DNA of 41,801 nucleotides from an uncultured Oscillibacter sp. (GTDB lineage: Bacteria; Bacillota; Clostridia; Oscillospirales; Oscillospiraceae), in assembly GCA_950097035.1 (NCBI GenBank), contig CATNDT010000005.1:1-41801 (forward strand), written 5' to 3'. Position 1 is the stretch's first letter; each line of letters opens with the position of its first letter. Of this stretch, positions 23,210 to 30,144 are shown piece after piece. The notes beneath the pieces are model-generated. The model had not been told where the DNA came from. It was given only the letters and a program-made list of their open reading frames with translations, and did not search any database. The position numbers were made by a program, and so were the translations under genes.

Positions 23210-24273
23210 AGAAAATAACGCTCCGGATTCGTTTTACGCTGACTGCCAGCCTGTTCCTTCTGATCTCCTGTGTGACGCTGAGCTTACTGTCCAATATGTC
23301 GGCGGGCGTCATGATGGAAGCCATCGCCGTAGCCCCGGCTATGGAAGAAGACTCTGTACCCATGGCAACCTTGGAACCCGCAACTGACCAAAATGAGCAA
23401 TACTACCGGGTTTTTCAGCAGAAAACCGTGATTGCCACTGCTGTGATCGTTTTAGTCGGCAGTATCGCCACCTATTTCGCGGCAGGCTATGTGTTAAAAC
23501 CGATTCGCCTTTTATCCAGCGAGGTGCAAAAACGAAACGCCGGGAATTTGGACGAGCCCATTGCTATTCCGCAGAGTGCCGATGAAATACGCCAGCTGAC
23601 CCTTTCGTTTAATCAAATGATGTCCGATTTGCAGCGCTCGTTTCTTTTGCAGAAGGAATTTTCCGCCAACGCCGCCCATGAGTTGAGGACGCCTCTAACT
23701 GTGATGCGGGCAAGGCTGGATGTTCTCGCCTTGGAGGGAAACGGGAGTCCTGAAACCCAAGAGCTGGTCGGCGCGCTGGACCAGCAGCTGGAGCGGCTGT
23801 CCAGCTTGATTATGGAGGCCGGTGCGATTGGAGATTTTACCACCACCCTTTCCGGGGAAGCGTTTACGAAAGAGCAGATGGGCGACGTGGCGCTGTTTGT
23901 CTTTATCGACCCGTCCAACCCGGACGCGGCGGCCTTTTACCAGGCCCTTGTGGACGGCTATGAGGGCGTCAAGGAAAATGGCGCGGAAATCCTGGTGTGC
24001 GTCAAAGGTGAGGAATCCAGCGACCTGTTTGCCGATGCTCCCTTCCCGGTGATCCCCTACAACGACGCCGTGAAAGCCGCCACCGAAAACCACAGAGGCA
24101 TGATTGAGGACTTGCCCAACGCCGCCTCCTGGTGTGTCAATGGCTCTTTCTATTCGGCATGGTATTCCGCAGCAGAAGCGGAAGATCTTGCGGACTCTGC
24201 AGCCAGCTTTGTGGGAATGCAGAAAGAAATGGCAGACGGAGGGGAGAACGGCAGAATGGCGGTGATGGGATGA
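23203..24273 (+). CDS. Chimeric ORF: sensor histidine kinase N-half fused to a thioredoxin-fold-like C-half
   Basis: 356 residues. The first 200 or so are a normal sensor kinase: TM1 at about 8-30, a short outside loop, TM2 at about 80-100, a HAMP domain (GYVLKPIRLLSSEVQKRN), and the dimerisation helix with the phospho-accepting His in FSANAAHELRTPLTVMRARL. After LSSLIMEA (about nucleotide 23820) the kinase stops without any ATPase domain. The frame runs on into an unrelated segment (GDFTTTLSGEAFTKEQMGDV, FVFIDPSNPDAAAFYQALVD) that reads like part of a redoxin or thioredoxin-fold lipoprotein without CXXC. The simplest reading is an in-frame deletion joining two neighbouring genes. It could make a stable protein but not an active kinase. 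The C-half family is uncertain. Confidence 0.75.
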   Translation: MLKKITLRIRFTLTASLFLLISCVTLSLLSNMSAGVMMEAIAVAPAMEEDSVPMATLEPATDQNEQYYRVFQQKTVIATAVIVLVGSIATYFAAGYVLKPIRLLSSEVQKRNAGNLDEPIAIPQSADEIRQLTLSFNQMMSDLQRSFLLQKEFSANAAHELRTPLTVMRARLDVLALEGNGSPETQELVGALDQQLERLSSLIMEAGAIGDFTTTLSGEAFTKEQMGDVALFVFIDPSNPDAAAFYQALVDGYEGVKENGAEILVCVKGEESSDLFADAPFPVIPYNDAVKAATENHRGMIEDLPNAASWCVNGSFYSAWYSAAEAEDLADSAASFVGMQKEMADGGENGRMAVMG

Positions 24274-24407
24274 CTTTGCGAAAAGCCCCTCTGTTCTTTT
24301 TGGCGGCGGCAGCTGCTATGATTGGGGCGGGAATCTGGCAGGGCGAGATGGCCACGGTTCTAAACAAAGGCGTCAATCTTTGTCTGGAGTGTGTTGGCAT
24401 TGGCTGA
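24270..24407 (+). CDS. CD1871A-like CXXC-motif membrane miniprotein
   Basis: 45 residues. The start ATG at 24270 overlaps the preceding stop (ATGA). One N-terminal membrane helix (APLFFLAAAAAMIGAGIW) is followed by GEMATVLNKGVNLCLECVGI, the conserved CXXC tail that names the CD1871A family. These miniproteins sit next to membrane polyferredoxin and redoxin genes in Clostridia. The CXXC pair at the membrane surface suggests thiol exchange or metal binding, not shown experimentally as far as I know. Its end overlaps the next gene. Confidence 0.82.
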   Translation: MTLRKAPLFFLAAAAAMIGAGIWQGEMATVLNKGVNLCLECVGIG

Positions 24408-25278
24408 AAATAAACATCGCTGGAAGATCCAGCTTGCGGCGACAGTCGCCTCCAATCCCTTCCTGTTGAATTTCTTTCAGGGAAAAATCCACAAGGGAAA
24501 GCTGAAAAGCGTCTGCGTTCCGGGGTTGAATTGCTATTCCTGTCCGGCCGCCGCCGCTTCCTGCCCCATCGGCGCTTTGCAGGCCGTCATTGGTTCCTCT
24601 AAATTCCAGTTTGCCTACTATATTGTGGGAATCCTGATCTTTTTCGGCGTCCTGCTGGGGAGAGCAATCTGCGGATTTCTGTGTCCCTTTGGGTGGTTCC
24701 AGGAGCTGCTGCACAAAATCCCCACAAAAAAATTCAACACAAAAAAGCTGCATATTTTGACCTATCTCAAGCATGTGATCCTGGCGGTATTTGTCATTGT
24801 CCTGCCTATGACCATTGTCAATGAAGTCGGCTTAGGCGACCCGTTTTTCTGCAAATATATCTGCCCCGCCGGAATTTTGGAGGGCGGTATCCCTCTGTCC
24901 CTCGCCAATGCGGGCATCCGAGCCAGCTTAGGGCAGTTGTTCACTTGGAAAAGCTGTATTTTATTGGGGATCGTGGTACTGGCAGTCTTTTTCTACCGCC
25001 CGTTCTGCAAATGGCTCTGCCCGTTGGGCGCGTTCTACGCCCTGTTCAACAAAATTTCCCTCTGCCGGCTTGAGGTCGACAGGGACAAATGCACCGCCTG
25101 CGGCACTTGCAGCCATGTCTGCAAGATGGACGTGGACGTATTCCGGACGCCCAATCACACCGAGTGCATCCGCTGCGGGGACTGTATACGGACCTGTCCA
25201 CACCAGGCGATTACCAGATCGTTTTCTATCGCAAAGAGCAATCACAAGGAGGTCATATCCCATGAAAAAGAGATTTAG
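24391..25278 (+). CDS. Membrane 4Fe-4S polyferredoxin (NapH/RdxA-like)
   Basis: About 295 residues. The start is a GTG or TTG between 24391 and 24400, all overlapping the miniprotein gene. About five hydrophobic segments alternate with cysteine clusters: CYSCPAAAASCPIG near the N-terminus, CGFLCPFGW and CKYICPAG at membrane edges, CKWLCPLGA, and a C-terminal two-cluster ferredoxin domain (CTACGTCSHVCKMDV and CIRCGDCIRTCPH). The NapH-like layout moves electrons between the membrane and soluble partners. The neighbours, a CXXC miniprotein and a ResA-like thioredoxin, suggest electrons are delivered across the membrane to extracytoplasmic disulfides. The stop lies past the start of the following redoxin gene. 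Confidence 0.88.
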   Translation: MLALAENKHRWKIQLAATVASNPFLLNFFQGKIHKGKLKSVCVPGLNCYSCPAAAASCPIGALQAVIGSSKFQFAYYIVGILIFFGVLLGRAICGFLCPFGWFQELLHKIPTKKFNTKKLHILTYLKHVILAVFVIVLPMTIVNEVGLGDPFFCKYICPAGILEGGIPLSLANAGIRASLGQLFTWKSCILLGIVVLAVFFYRPFCKWLCPLGAFYALFNKISLCRLEVDRDKCTACGTCSHVCKMDVDVFRTPNHTECIRCGDCIRTCPHQAITRSFSIAKSNHKEVISHEKEI

Positions 25279-25810
25279 CCTGCTTACAGCAGTCGCTCTG
25301 CTGGCTGTCCTGTTGGCAGGCTGCGGCTCCCAGGAGCAGAGCTTGGTGTCTAAGACGCCCTTCCCGGAGTTTACCGAAGTGGACACGGAGGGAAATGCGA
25401 TTACCAACGACATTTTCGCTGATTATGACGTTACCATCGTGAATTTTTGGAACAACGGTTGCGGAACCTGCATTGAAGGGATGCCGGAACTGGAGGAGAT
25501 GTATCAGGAGTTTCAGGGCCAGAACATCAATCTGATTGGCGTGGGAGCTGACTCCGGCGAGAGCGAGGAGCAGCTGGCGTTAGCACGGGAAATCTTAAGC
25601 GGAAAGGGCGTGACTTACGCCAACATCTCCCCCGACCCGGAGCATGATTTTTACAAAGAATTCATTTCCGAGCTTGATGGCTACCCTACCACATACATTG
25701 TGGACGGCGAGGGAAATATCATCGGCGCGCCTCTGATCGGAAATGTGAAGAATCAAAGCGACACACTGCAAAAGCGGATTGATATGATTAAAAATACTGA
25801 GGCAGAATAA
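25262..25810 (+). CDS. TlpA/ResA-like thiol-disulfide lipoprotein
   Basis: 182 residues from the ATG at 25262, overlapping the polyferredoxin gene by 17 bases. A lipoprotein signal (MKKRFSLLTAVALLAVLLAG, lipobox LAGC) anchors it outside the membrane. The redoxin domain has VTIVNFWNNGCGTCIEGMPE with the active pair CGTC, and the cis-proline loop GYPTTYIVDGEGNI. It would reduce extracytoplasmic disulfides using electrons from the polyferredoxin upstream. The frame is intact, unlike the two-component genes in front of it. Confidence 0.9.
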   Translation: MKKRFSLLTAVALLAVLLAGCGSQEQSLVSKTPFPEFTEVDTEGNAITNDIFADYDVTIVNFWNNGCGTCIEGMPELEEMYQEFQGQNINLIGVGADSGESEEQLALAREILSGKGVTYANISPDPEHDFYKEFISELDGYPTTYIVDGEGNIIGAPLIGNVKNQSDTLQKRIDMIKNTEAE

Positions 25811-25929
25811 TAGAGAAAAATAAAAAATGGTTAGCCTAAATCACCGGGAACTTGATGCAGATATGACAGATGCCATAAGTATTAAAAGCGCATATCAGAG
25901 CGGCGTTCTTTTATGCGGCTCCCGTAGTG

Positions 25930-25972
25930 AACGCATGTCCGCCTACTACAGAAAGCGGGCATGCGTTTTTGT
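25930..25972 (+). terminator. Intrinsic terminator after the redox relay genes
   Basis: Arms of 13 bp (25930-25942 and 25955-25967) pair with one G-T wobble and are followed by TTTTT. It lies 120 bases after the redoxin stop. Confidence 0.8.
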
Positions 25973-26047
25973 TTACACAGCTTCAAAAATCGCTTCGTCT
26001 AAACAAAGAAATACAGCCCACCATACGCCCCTCAAGTTTTCCGGCAT

Positions 26048-26084
26048 AATCACCCGCCAGGTTCATTCTGACGGGTGATTTTTC
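26048..26084 (+). terminator. Second hairpin terminator
   Basis: A perfect 9-bp stem (AATCACCCG at 26048-26056, CGGGTGATT at 26072-26080) is followed by a T-run. Together with 25930-25972 it isolates the relay genes from the mobile-element debris downstream. Confidence 0.7.
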
Positions 26085-26209
26085 TTGTGTAAATGTGGTT
26101 ATAAAAAGCTCCGTTTCAAGCGTTGCGGGTTGTGGTAGAAGGGTGAGGAGAGCCAGTGCGGAAAGGCAGAAAAAAACTGATTCAACAGAAAAGGAGGTCA
26201 AACGCAACA

Positions 26210-26286
26210 TGAAAGAATCCGGCTACAAGACCATTGGCAGAGCAGTGAAGATGAGCGCCAACACCGTCGCCCCTGGTCATCAATGA
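26210..26286 (+). pseudogene. Truncated small helix-turn-helix protein
   Basis: The ATG at 26210 has AAAAGGAGG about 11 bases upstream. The 25 codons MKESGYKTIGRAVKMSANTV and a few more resemble the start of the short HTH proteins linked to transposons and recombinases in Clostridia (a GYKTIA-like first helix and SxNTVK recognition helix). At about 26270 the sequence meets the IS110 fragment on the other strand and the frame ends at once. The gene is therefore cut off by the insertion or a later deletion. Confidence 0.5.
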
Positions 26287-26335
26287 CGCGGACCATGTGA
26301 CCGCGCTTGGCGATGTCGATTCCGACAATAAACAT
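26270..26335 (-). pseudogene. IS110-family transposase, N-terminal stub
   Basis: From an ATG at 26335 the minus strand reads MFIVGIDIAKRGHMVRVIDD and one more Gln-Gly pair. This matches the start of IS110-family DEDD (RuvC-like) transposases, with the first catalytic Asp in VGIDIAK. At about 26270 the homology stops and the rest of the roughly 400-residue enzyme is missing. Only the N-terminus and the preceding non-coding end of the element remain. Confidence 0.75.
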
Positions 26336-26669
26336 AGCAAACACCATCCCAAAGAATTTTGCAGACAGTTCTCGTGCTCTTATGAGTCATATCCTGCTTC
26401 GAGATGAGCGGAGAGCTCCCGTATCCGGCTCAACAATGAACCCTCATAAGATAGAGGTCCCATGCTGCATAGAGCGGACTAACGCCGCAGGGATAAAAGA
26501 AGGGAACCTCTGTCTGCGGGGAAAGTATATCACCGCCGCACCCGGCGAGGATACCGAAACTGTTGAATCAGCCGGTGCATAACCGGTGGGTAATCTTCCG
26601 CTGAACCCACCGGCCGAAATTATAGCAGGATAAAGGCCGGGGGTCGCTTTGGCGCGCCCCGGCCGCTCA
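26336..26669 (-). other. Non-coding 5' flank of the IS110 stub; possible relic of a bridge-RNA end
   Basis: About 330 bases upstream of the transposase start contain no gene. In IS110 elements this end encodes the structured bridge RNA that pairs with target and donor DNA. Hairpins are visible: a 9-bp stem 26583-26591/26605-26613 and an 8-bp stem 26635-26642/26657-26664. Whether they belong to the element or to the host is not clear, and the outer end of the element could not be placed. Confidence 0.35.
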
Positions 26670-26700
26670 CCCCGCCCCGCAGAGCGGGTCGGGGCTTTTC
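26670..26700 (+). terminator. Hairpin terminator
   Basis: An 11-bp GC-rich stem with one mismatch (26670-26680 and 26684-26694, loop AGA) is followed by CTTTTC. No complete plus-strand gene precedes it, so it may be inherited from lost sequence. Confidence 0.55.
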
Positions 26701-26703
26701 CGT

Positions 26704-26810
26704 AGGTGGTCGGAATTTCTGCTTTTTGCTGGGACAGGTGGTCGAAAATCGAAAAGTCAGGGAAGAAATTCCCTGGTTTCAACATTCCGCAAGGTGGCTG
26801 TCACAGGTGG
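26704..26810 (+). repeat. Four AGGTGG direct repeats
   Basis: AGGTGGTCG occurs at 26704-26712 and 26736-26744, and the shorter AGGTGG at 26792-26797 and 26805-26810. The region up to 27018 has no gene otherwise. They lie upstream of recombinase-associated genes and may be protein-binding sites of the former element. Confidence 0.4.
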
Positions 26811-27018
26811 TTTTCGGGGATTTCAGCGGGGATCAGCGCGGGGGTCTGTTTTTCCTCCGCACTTACAGCCGCCGCAGTTGATAGCGGATCCAGGCGGGGA
26901 TATACTCAAATATTGCGCCGCAAAATAAAGAATAAAAGTCCTGAAAAAAGTAGTAGCTATTCCCGCCAGAGTGTGGTATGTGTTGGTGTTGCAAAAAGAG
27001 CGAGGAGGCGGCACAACC

Positions 27019-27290
27019 ATGCGCGACTACATGAAAGCGCTCCACCTGAGGTTTGAAGACCCGTCCCGGCAGGCGCTGGAGCTGGAACGACGGGCGGACG
27101 CTCTCCACAAGCAGCTGGCCTCCCGGCTGGCAAAGCCGGAGCGGAGGATGCTGCTGCGGCTAGTGAATCTGGAGAACGAGCTGCGCGGTCAGTCGGATCT
27201 GGACAGCTTCATGTCCGGGTTCCGTCTGGCTGACGGGATACAGCAGGAGTTGATGGAGCAGCCGCCCTACTCCTTTGAGTTGGAGGATGA
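27019..27290 (+). pseudogene. DUF6809-like small protein, truncated at the junction with the recombinase
   Basis: The ATG at 27019 has GAGGAGG about 9 bases upstream. The charged helical protein (RDYMKALHLRFEDPSRQALE, then RRMLLRLVNLENELRG and FMSGFRLADGIQQELME) resembles the DUF6809-type proteins common on clostridial mobile elements. At about 27290 homology passes in a different frame to the middle of a recombinase, and the original frame runs on without sense to 27438. The family assignment is tentative. Confidence 0.5.
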
Positions 27291-28261
27291 GCGGTGCGCT
27301 GAAAGCGGCGCAACAAGCGTACCTGATCGCCAGCAATCCAACCGAACAGATCATCGCGCCCAAGTTCAGCTACGCCACAAAACAAATCCTGACAGACGAG
27401 CAGCTGGATGTGTTCATGAAGGTCATCGCAGAGGATGAAATCTGGTGTGACTTCTTCTACACCGGGCTAACTACCGGCCTGCGGCGGGGTGAGATCTGCG
27501 GACTCAAGTGGGAAGACTTCGACGAGGTCAGCGGTACACTAAAAATCTGCCGCACAGTTTATCGAGAAGATGGTGGTTGCTTGACCGCCGGGGATACCAA
27601 GACCAGCGCGGGCACTCGAAAGATCGTGCTGCCCTCCAGTACAGCGCCTCTGCTCGGCAGGAGGAAAGCATCGGCGCTGACCGAGTGGATATTCCCCAAC
27701 CCGCTGAAACCGGAACAGCCCGCTGATCCTAGCTCGGCATACCGTCGGTTAAAAGTCTTGCTGAAGCAGGCAGGACTGCCCAGCATTCGATTTCATGACT
27801 TGAGACACCTTTTCGCTACCAATGCCTTGGAGCATGGAATGGATGTGAAAACGCTGTCCACCATCATCGGTCACGTTTCCTCCGCCACTACGCTGAATGT
27901 CTACGCCCACGTCACTGATGATATGCAGAGACAGGCCGCCGACAAGATCGACCGGGGTATTGGCAAAGTGGAGACTCCTACGGAAAAGTCCCAGGCAACT
28001 GCCAACCGCGCCATGACAGACTTCAAGGCTCAGCGGGGCAAGTGCCGATATTGGGGCAGCGGGTTTCTGGGGCAAATCAAGGGAGGCCGATGGGCCGGGC
28101 GGTATACAGTAAAGTGGTCGGATGGGAGAAAAGAGACCCGAAGCGTCTACGCTGACACAGAAGAGGAATGTGAAAAACTGCTGGCGGAGATAATAACGGC
28201 GATGAAAACGGAAGTGGCCGCTGAAAAGGAGCAGCTGAGGACAGAAAACAGAGTAGGCTGA
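27287..28261 (+). pseudogene. Tyrosine recombinase/integrase, N-terminal part deleted
   Basis: From about 27290 the sequence begins at the end of the core-binding domain (ALKAAQQAYLIASNPTEQII) and continues through the complete catalytic domain: Arg in TGLRRGEICGL, Lys in DTKTSAGTRKI, HxxR in HDLRHLFATNALEHG, the second His in TIIGHVSSATTLNVYAHV, and the Tyr nucleophile there. The unusual C-terminal extension (GRWAGRYTVKWSDGRKETRS, then VYADTEEECEKLL) is a further DNA-binding module seen in related clostridial integrases. About 100 N-terminal residues with the arm-binding and most of the core-binding domain are absent, so DNA binding should fail. The catalytic half could be translated from the ATG at 27287. 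Confidence 0.8.
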
Positions 28262-28271
28262 ACAGTATACA

Positions 28272-28303
28272 GTCCGCTGGGATACTCCAGCGGGCTGGTT
28301 TCC
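28272..28303 (+). terminator. Weak hairpin after the recombinase
   Basis: A 9-bp stem with one wobble (28272-28280 and 28287-28295) is followed by a T-poor stretch (TGGTTTCC). It could act as a weak terminator. Confidence 0.4.
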
Positions 28304-28330
28304 TCTGTCTGTGGGCAAATATGTGGTCAG
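28304..28330 (+). repeat. Right copy of 27-bp imperfect direct repeat, candidate attachment site
   Basis: TCTGTCTGTGG and TATGTGGTCAG blocks as at 20939-20965, in the same orientation and at the same spacing. It begins 43 bases after the recombinase stop, the place where the attachment site of an integrated element is commonly found. Confidence 0.5.
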
Positions 28331-28463
28331 GGAATGACCAGCCGTACCAAGCAAACAGAAATAGTTACAAAAATAGCAGGTTTGAGAAAGATAATGGAGA
28401 TTTTCAGGGGCATAAATCAGTCCATATTCTCAGAGTGGCGTGTGCGCTGGTACAGACAAAGAA

Positions 28464-28497
28464 AGGGCCCATGAAATCACACGATTTCATGGGCCCT
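28464..28497 (-). terminator. Strong intrinsic terminator of the EFR1 gene
   Basis: A perfect 15-bp stem (28464-28478 and 28483-28497) with a 4-base loop is followed on the minus strand by TTCTTT. It lies 8 bases after the EFR1 ferredoxin stop. Confidence 0.85.
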
Positions 28498-28505
28498 GGC
28501 GCTTA

Positions 28506-29255
28506 TTAAAGTGCCTCAAAATGATATCTGGGTTTCCCGACGCTCTTCTTGCCGTACTCAATGGCCTCCGACGGGCAGCGGCGGATGCACGCCATGCAGT
28601 GGGTGCAGTCGCCGCCCCAGACAGGCCGGCCGTTTTGGATGGTGATGTTGTTAGTCGGGCAGGACTTCGCACACTGGCCGCAGCCGGTGCAGGCGTCGCC
28701 CGCCGTGAACGCCTTCGCTTTGACGAAAAAGGAATAGAAGATCGGATTCACCGGGCCACTCATAAAGCGGTCATAAAGGTTGTTGCGAGGTGCCGGGAAT
28801 GCCTGACTGTCTGCGATGGCGGAGATTGCGCGGTCAATGTCCGGCCCCGCCTTGGCAACAATCTGCCGCGCCTCCTCTGCCTGGGGCGCGTTGAACATGG
28901 CAATGTAATTCTCCGGCATGACGATCTGCGCTGTACCCATATAGGCGAGCTGTTTTTCCCGACAGATTGCATGGTTATATTTGGCGGCGCTGCCAATCTC
29001 GCCGCCGCAGGTCATGACGAACCACGCCTGCCTGGCCCCGGGGAACTCCGTCCGGCGAAGCCAGCTCTCCACCAGACGGGGGATGCGCCAGGCGTAGGTG
29101 GGCGTGACAATCACCAGGCGCTCATCCGTCTTGACCGGTGAGCTGTCTTCCACCTTGATGCGGTCGTTCATGCTGAGAAGCTCATCGCCCAGGGCGGCCG
29201 CAATGCGCTGGGCAACATACCGGCTGTTGCCGGTACCGGTGAAATAGAGTACCAT
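28506..29255 (-). CDS. EFR1-family ferredoxin (flavodoxin-like domain plus two 4Fe-4S clusters)
   Basis: 249 residues, ATG at 29255 with AAGGAGG 7 bases upstream. The N-terminal domain has the flavodoxin-type FMN loop MVLYFTGTGNSRYVAQRI and TPTYAWRIPRLVESW. The C-terminal part carries two 4Fe-4S motifs (CTGCGQCAKSCPTNN and CTHCMACIRRCPSEA). This combination is the EFR1 family, electron carriers common in gut Clostridia. It is cytosolic, with no signal peptide. The MATE fragment upstream reads into its start region, but this gene is intact with its own ribosome site and terminator. Confidence 0.92.
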   Translation of the reverse strand: MVLYFTGTGNSRYVAQRIAAALGDELLSMNDRIKVEDSSPVKTDERLVIVTPTYAWRIPRLVESWLRRTEFPGARQAWFVMTCGGEIGSAAKYNHAICREKQLAYMGTAQIVMPENYIAMFNAPQAEEARQIVAKAGPDIDRAISAIADSQAFPAPRNNLYDRFMSGPVNPIFYSFFVKAKAFTAGDACTGCGQCAKSCPTNNITIQNGRPVWGGDCTHCMACIRRCPSEAIEYGKKSVGKPRYHFEAL

Positions 29256-29277
29256 GATTGTGCCTCCTTATCGTGCG

Positions 29278-29811
29278 GCAAAGTCTGCGCCGCCTGCGTA
29301 AAAGAACGGGAAACATGCCGATCTCTGCAAGCGCTGTGTTTACAAGAATATTAGAAACTGCCGCTCCGTAAATGCCCCAATAGGGGATCAGGAAAAAGTC
29401 CGCAATCAAAGAAAGGAGTGTTCTGACAGCCAGGAAAATGTAGACGTTTTTATACTTTTCGGCGACGACAAACACCACCTGGATAAAGCTCACGACAATG
29501 CCGATCATGAAAGCGGCGGTTTCCAGATTGAGGTACCGGCTGACGGCGGAAAAATCCAAGCCGTCCGCGCTCATGGCCCTTATGAGTGATTTCCCATGGA
29601 GAAACACTCCCGTAGAGAAAACGGTGTACAAGACAAACACAAGGAGCCCTGTTTGAAAGACGGCGCCCGCGAACCAGTCCGGCTGGTTTTTGAAGATTTT
29701 GTTCAATACGGAATAGAGCGGAACAATCAAAAAGGCTTGCAGCGCCTCATTGATCAGATCAAACCACTCCATCTGACCGATAATATTGAATACCTCGTTT
29801 TGATTGCCCAC
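29278..29811 (-). pseudogene. MATE-type transporter, N-lobe fragment
   Basis: About 175 residues with five hydrophobic segments. GQMEWFDLINEALQAFLIVP, YLNLETAAFMIGIVVSFIQV and SLIADFFLIPYWGIYGAAVS resemble the N-terminal lobe of MATE/DinF-type multidrug or lipid exporters (usual length about 440). The C-lobe is missing; the frame runs out at about 29278 into the ribosome site of the EFR1 gene. The annotated start would be a GTG at 29811. Upstream on the same strand another frame holds a hydrophobic helix (NEFTNIIRIVFVVFILWAI), which may be the frameshifted original N-terminus. The assignment rests on segment pattern and the DFFLIPYWGIYGAA motif. Confidence 0.55.
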
Positions 29812-29966
29812 AGAATAAATACTACAAAAACAATCCTGATGATATTTGTGAATTCATTTGAGATTTTGAAATGCCCCTTTTACCGGGAAAGTGGGAAAGG
29901 CATATCAGTAAGATAAACAGTACCTAAAACACGATAGAAAGTCTTGGCTTTTGTTGTAATGAATAA
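29812..29966. other. Gap upstream of the MATE fragment
   Basis: Holds only a possible shifted N-terminal helix of the MATE fragment on the minus strand. Otherwise I see nothing. Confidence 0.35.
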
Positions 29967-29968
29967 TC

Positions 29969-30005
29969 AAAGCCCTCTGAAATCGTTGCTTTCAGAGGGC
30001 CTTTG
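29969..30005 (-). terminator. Terminator of the tRNA-Pro transcript
   Basis: A perfect 11-bp stem (29972-29982 and 29990-30000) with a 7-base loop is followed on the minus strand by TTTGATTATT. It starts immediately after the encoded CCA end of the tRNA. Confidence 0.8.
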
Positions 30006-30006
30006 G

Positions 30007-30079
30007 TCCGAGATGGGAGACTCGAACTCCCGGCCTGATGGTCCCAAACCACCCGCGCTACCAACTGCGCTAATCCCGG
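30007..30079 (-). tRNA. tRNA-Pro (anticodon TGG)
   Basis: The 73-base cloverleaf folds fully on the minus strand. The acceptor stem is CCGGGAT/ATCTCGG, the D-arm GCGC-loop-GCGC, the anticodon stem GGTGG/CCATC with loop TTTGGGA, giving anticodon TGG, and the T-arm GGGAG-TTCGAGT-CTCCC. The CCA tail is encoded (30004-30006). It has its own promoter and terminator. Confidence 0.95.
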
Positions 30080-30085
30080 TTATCC

Positions 30086-30111
30086 GGGCCGGAGCTTTAC
30101 CGCTCCGGCCC
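30086..30111. other. Perfect 10-bp hairpin in the tRNA-Pro leader
   Basis: GGGCCGGAGC (30086-30095) pairs with 30102-30111 around a 6-base loop. Given the promoter at 30117-30144, transcription on the minus strand should start at about 30110, so the pre-tRNA would begin directly with this hairpin. On the plus strand it is followed by TTTTTA and could act as a terminator for transcripts coming the other way. Confidence 0.6.
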
Positions 30112-30116
30112 TTTTT

Positions 30117-30144
30117 ATTGTACATATTTTTGCCGCAAAGTCAA
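30117..30144 (-). promoter_or_regulatory. Promoter of tRNA-Pro
   Basis: On the minus strand TTGACT (30139-30144) and TACAAT (30117-30122) are 16 bases apart. The -35 overlaps the stop of the O-antigen-ligase-like gene. Confidence 0.65.

Noticed and set aside
22128-24273. A functional two-component system controlling the thiol relay
   Set aside because: The response regulator is frameshifted and the kinase lacks its ATPase domain in this sequence, so function cannot be claimed unless both are sequencing or assembly errors.
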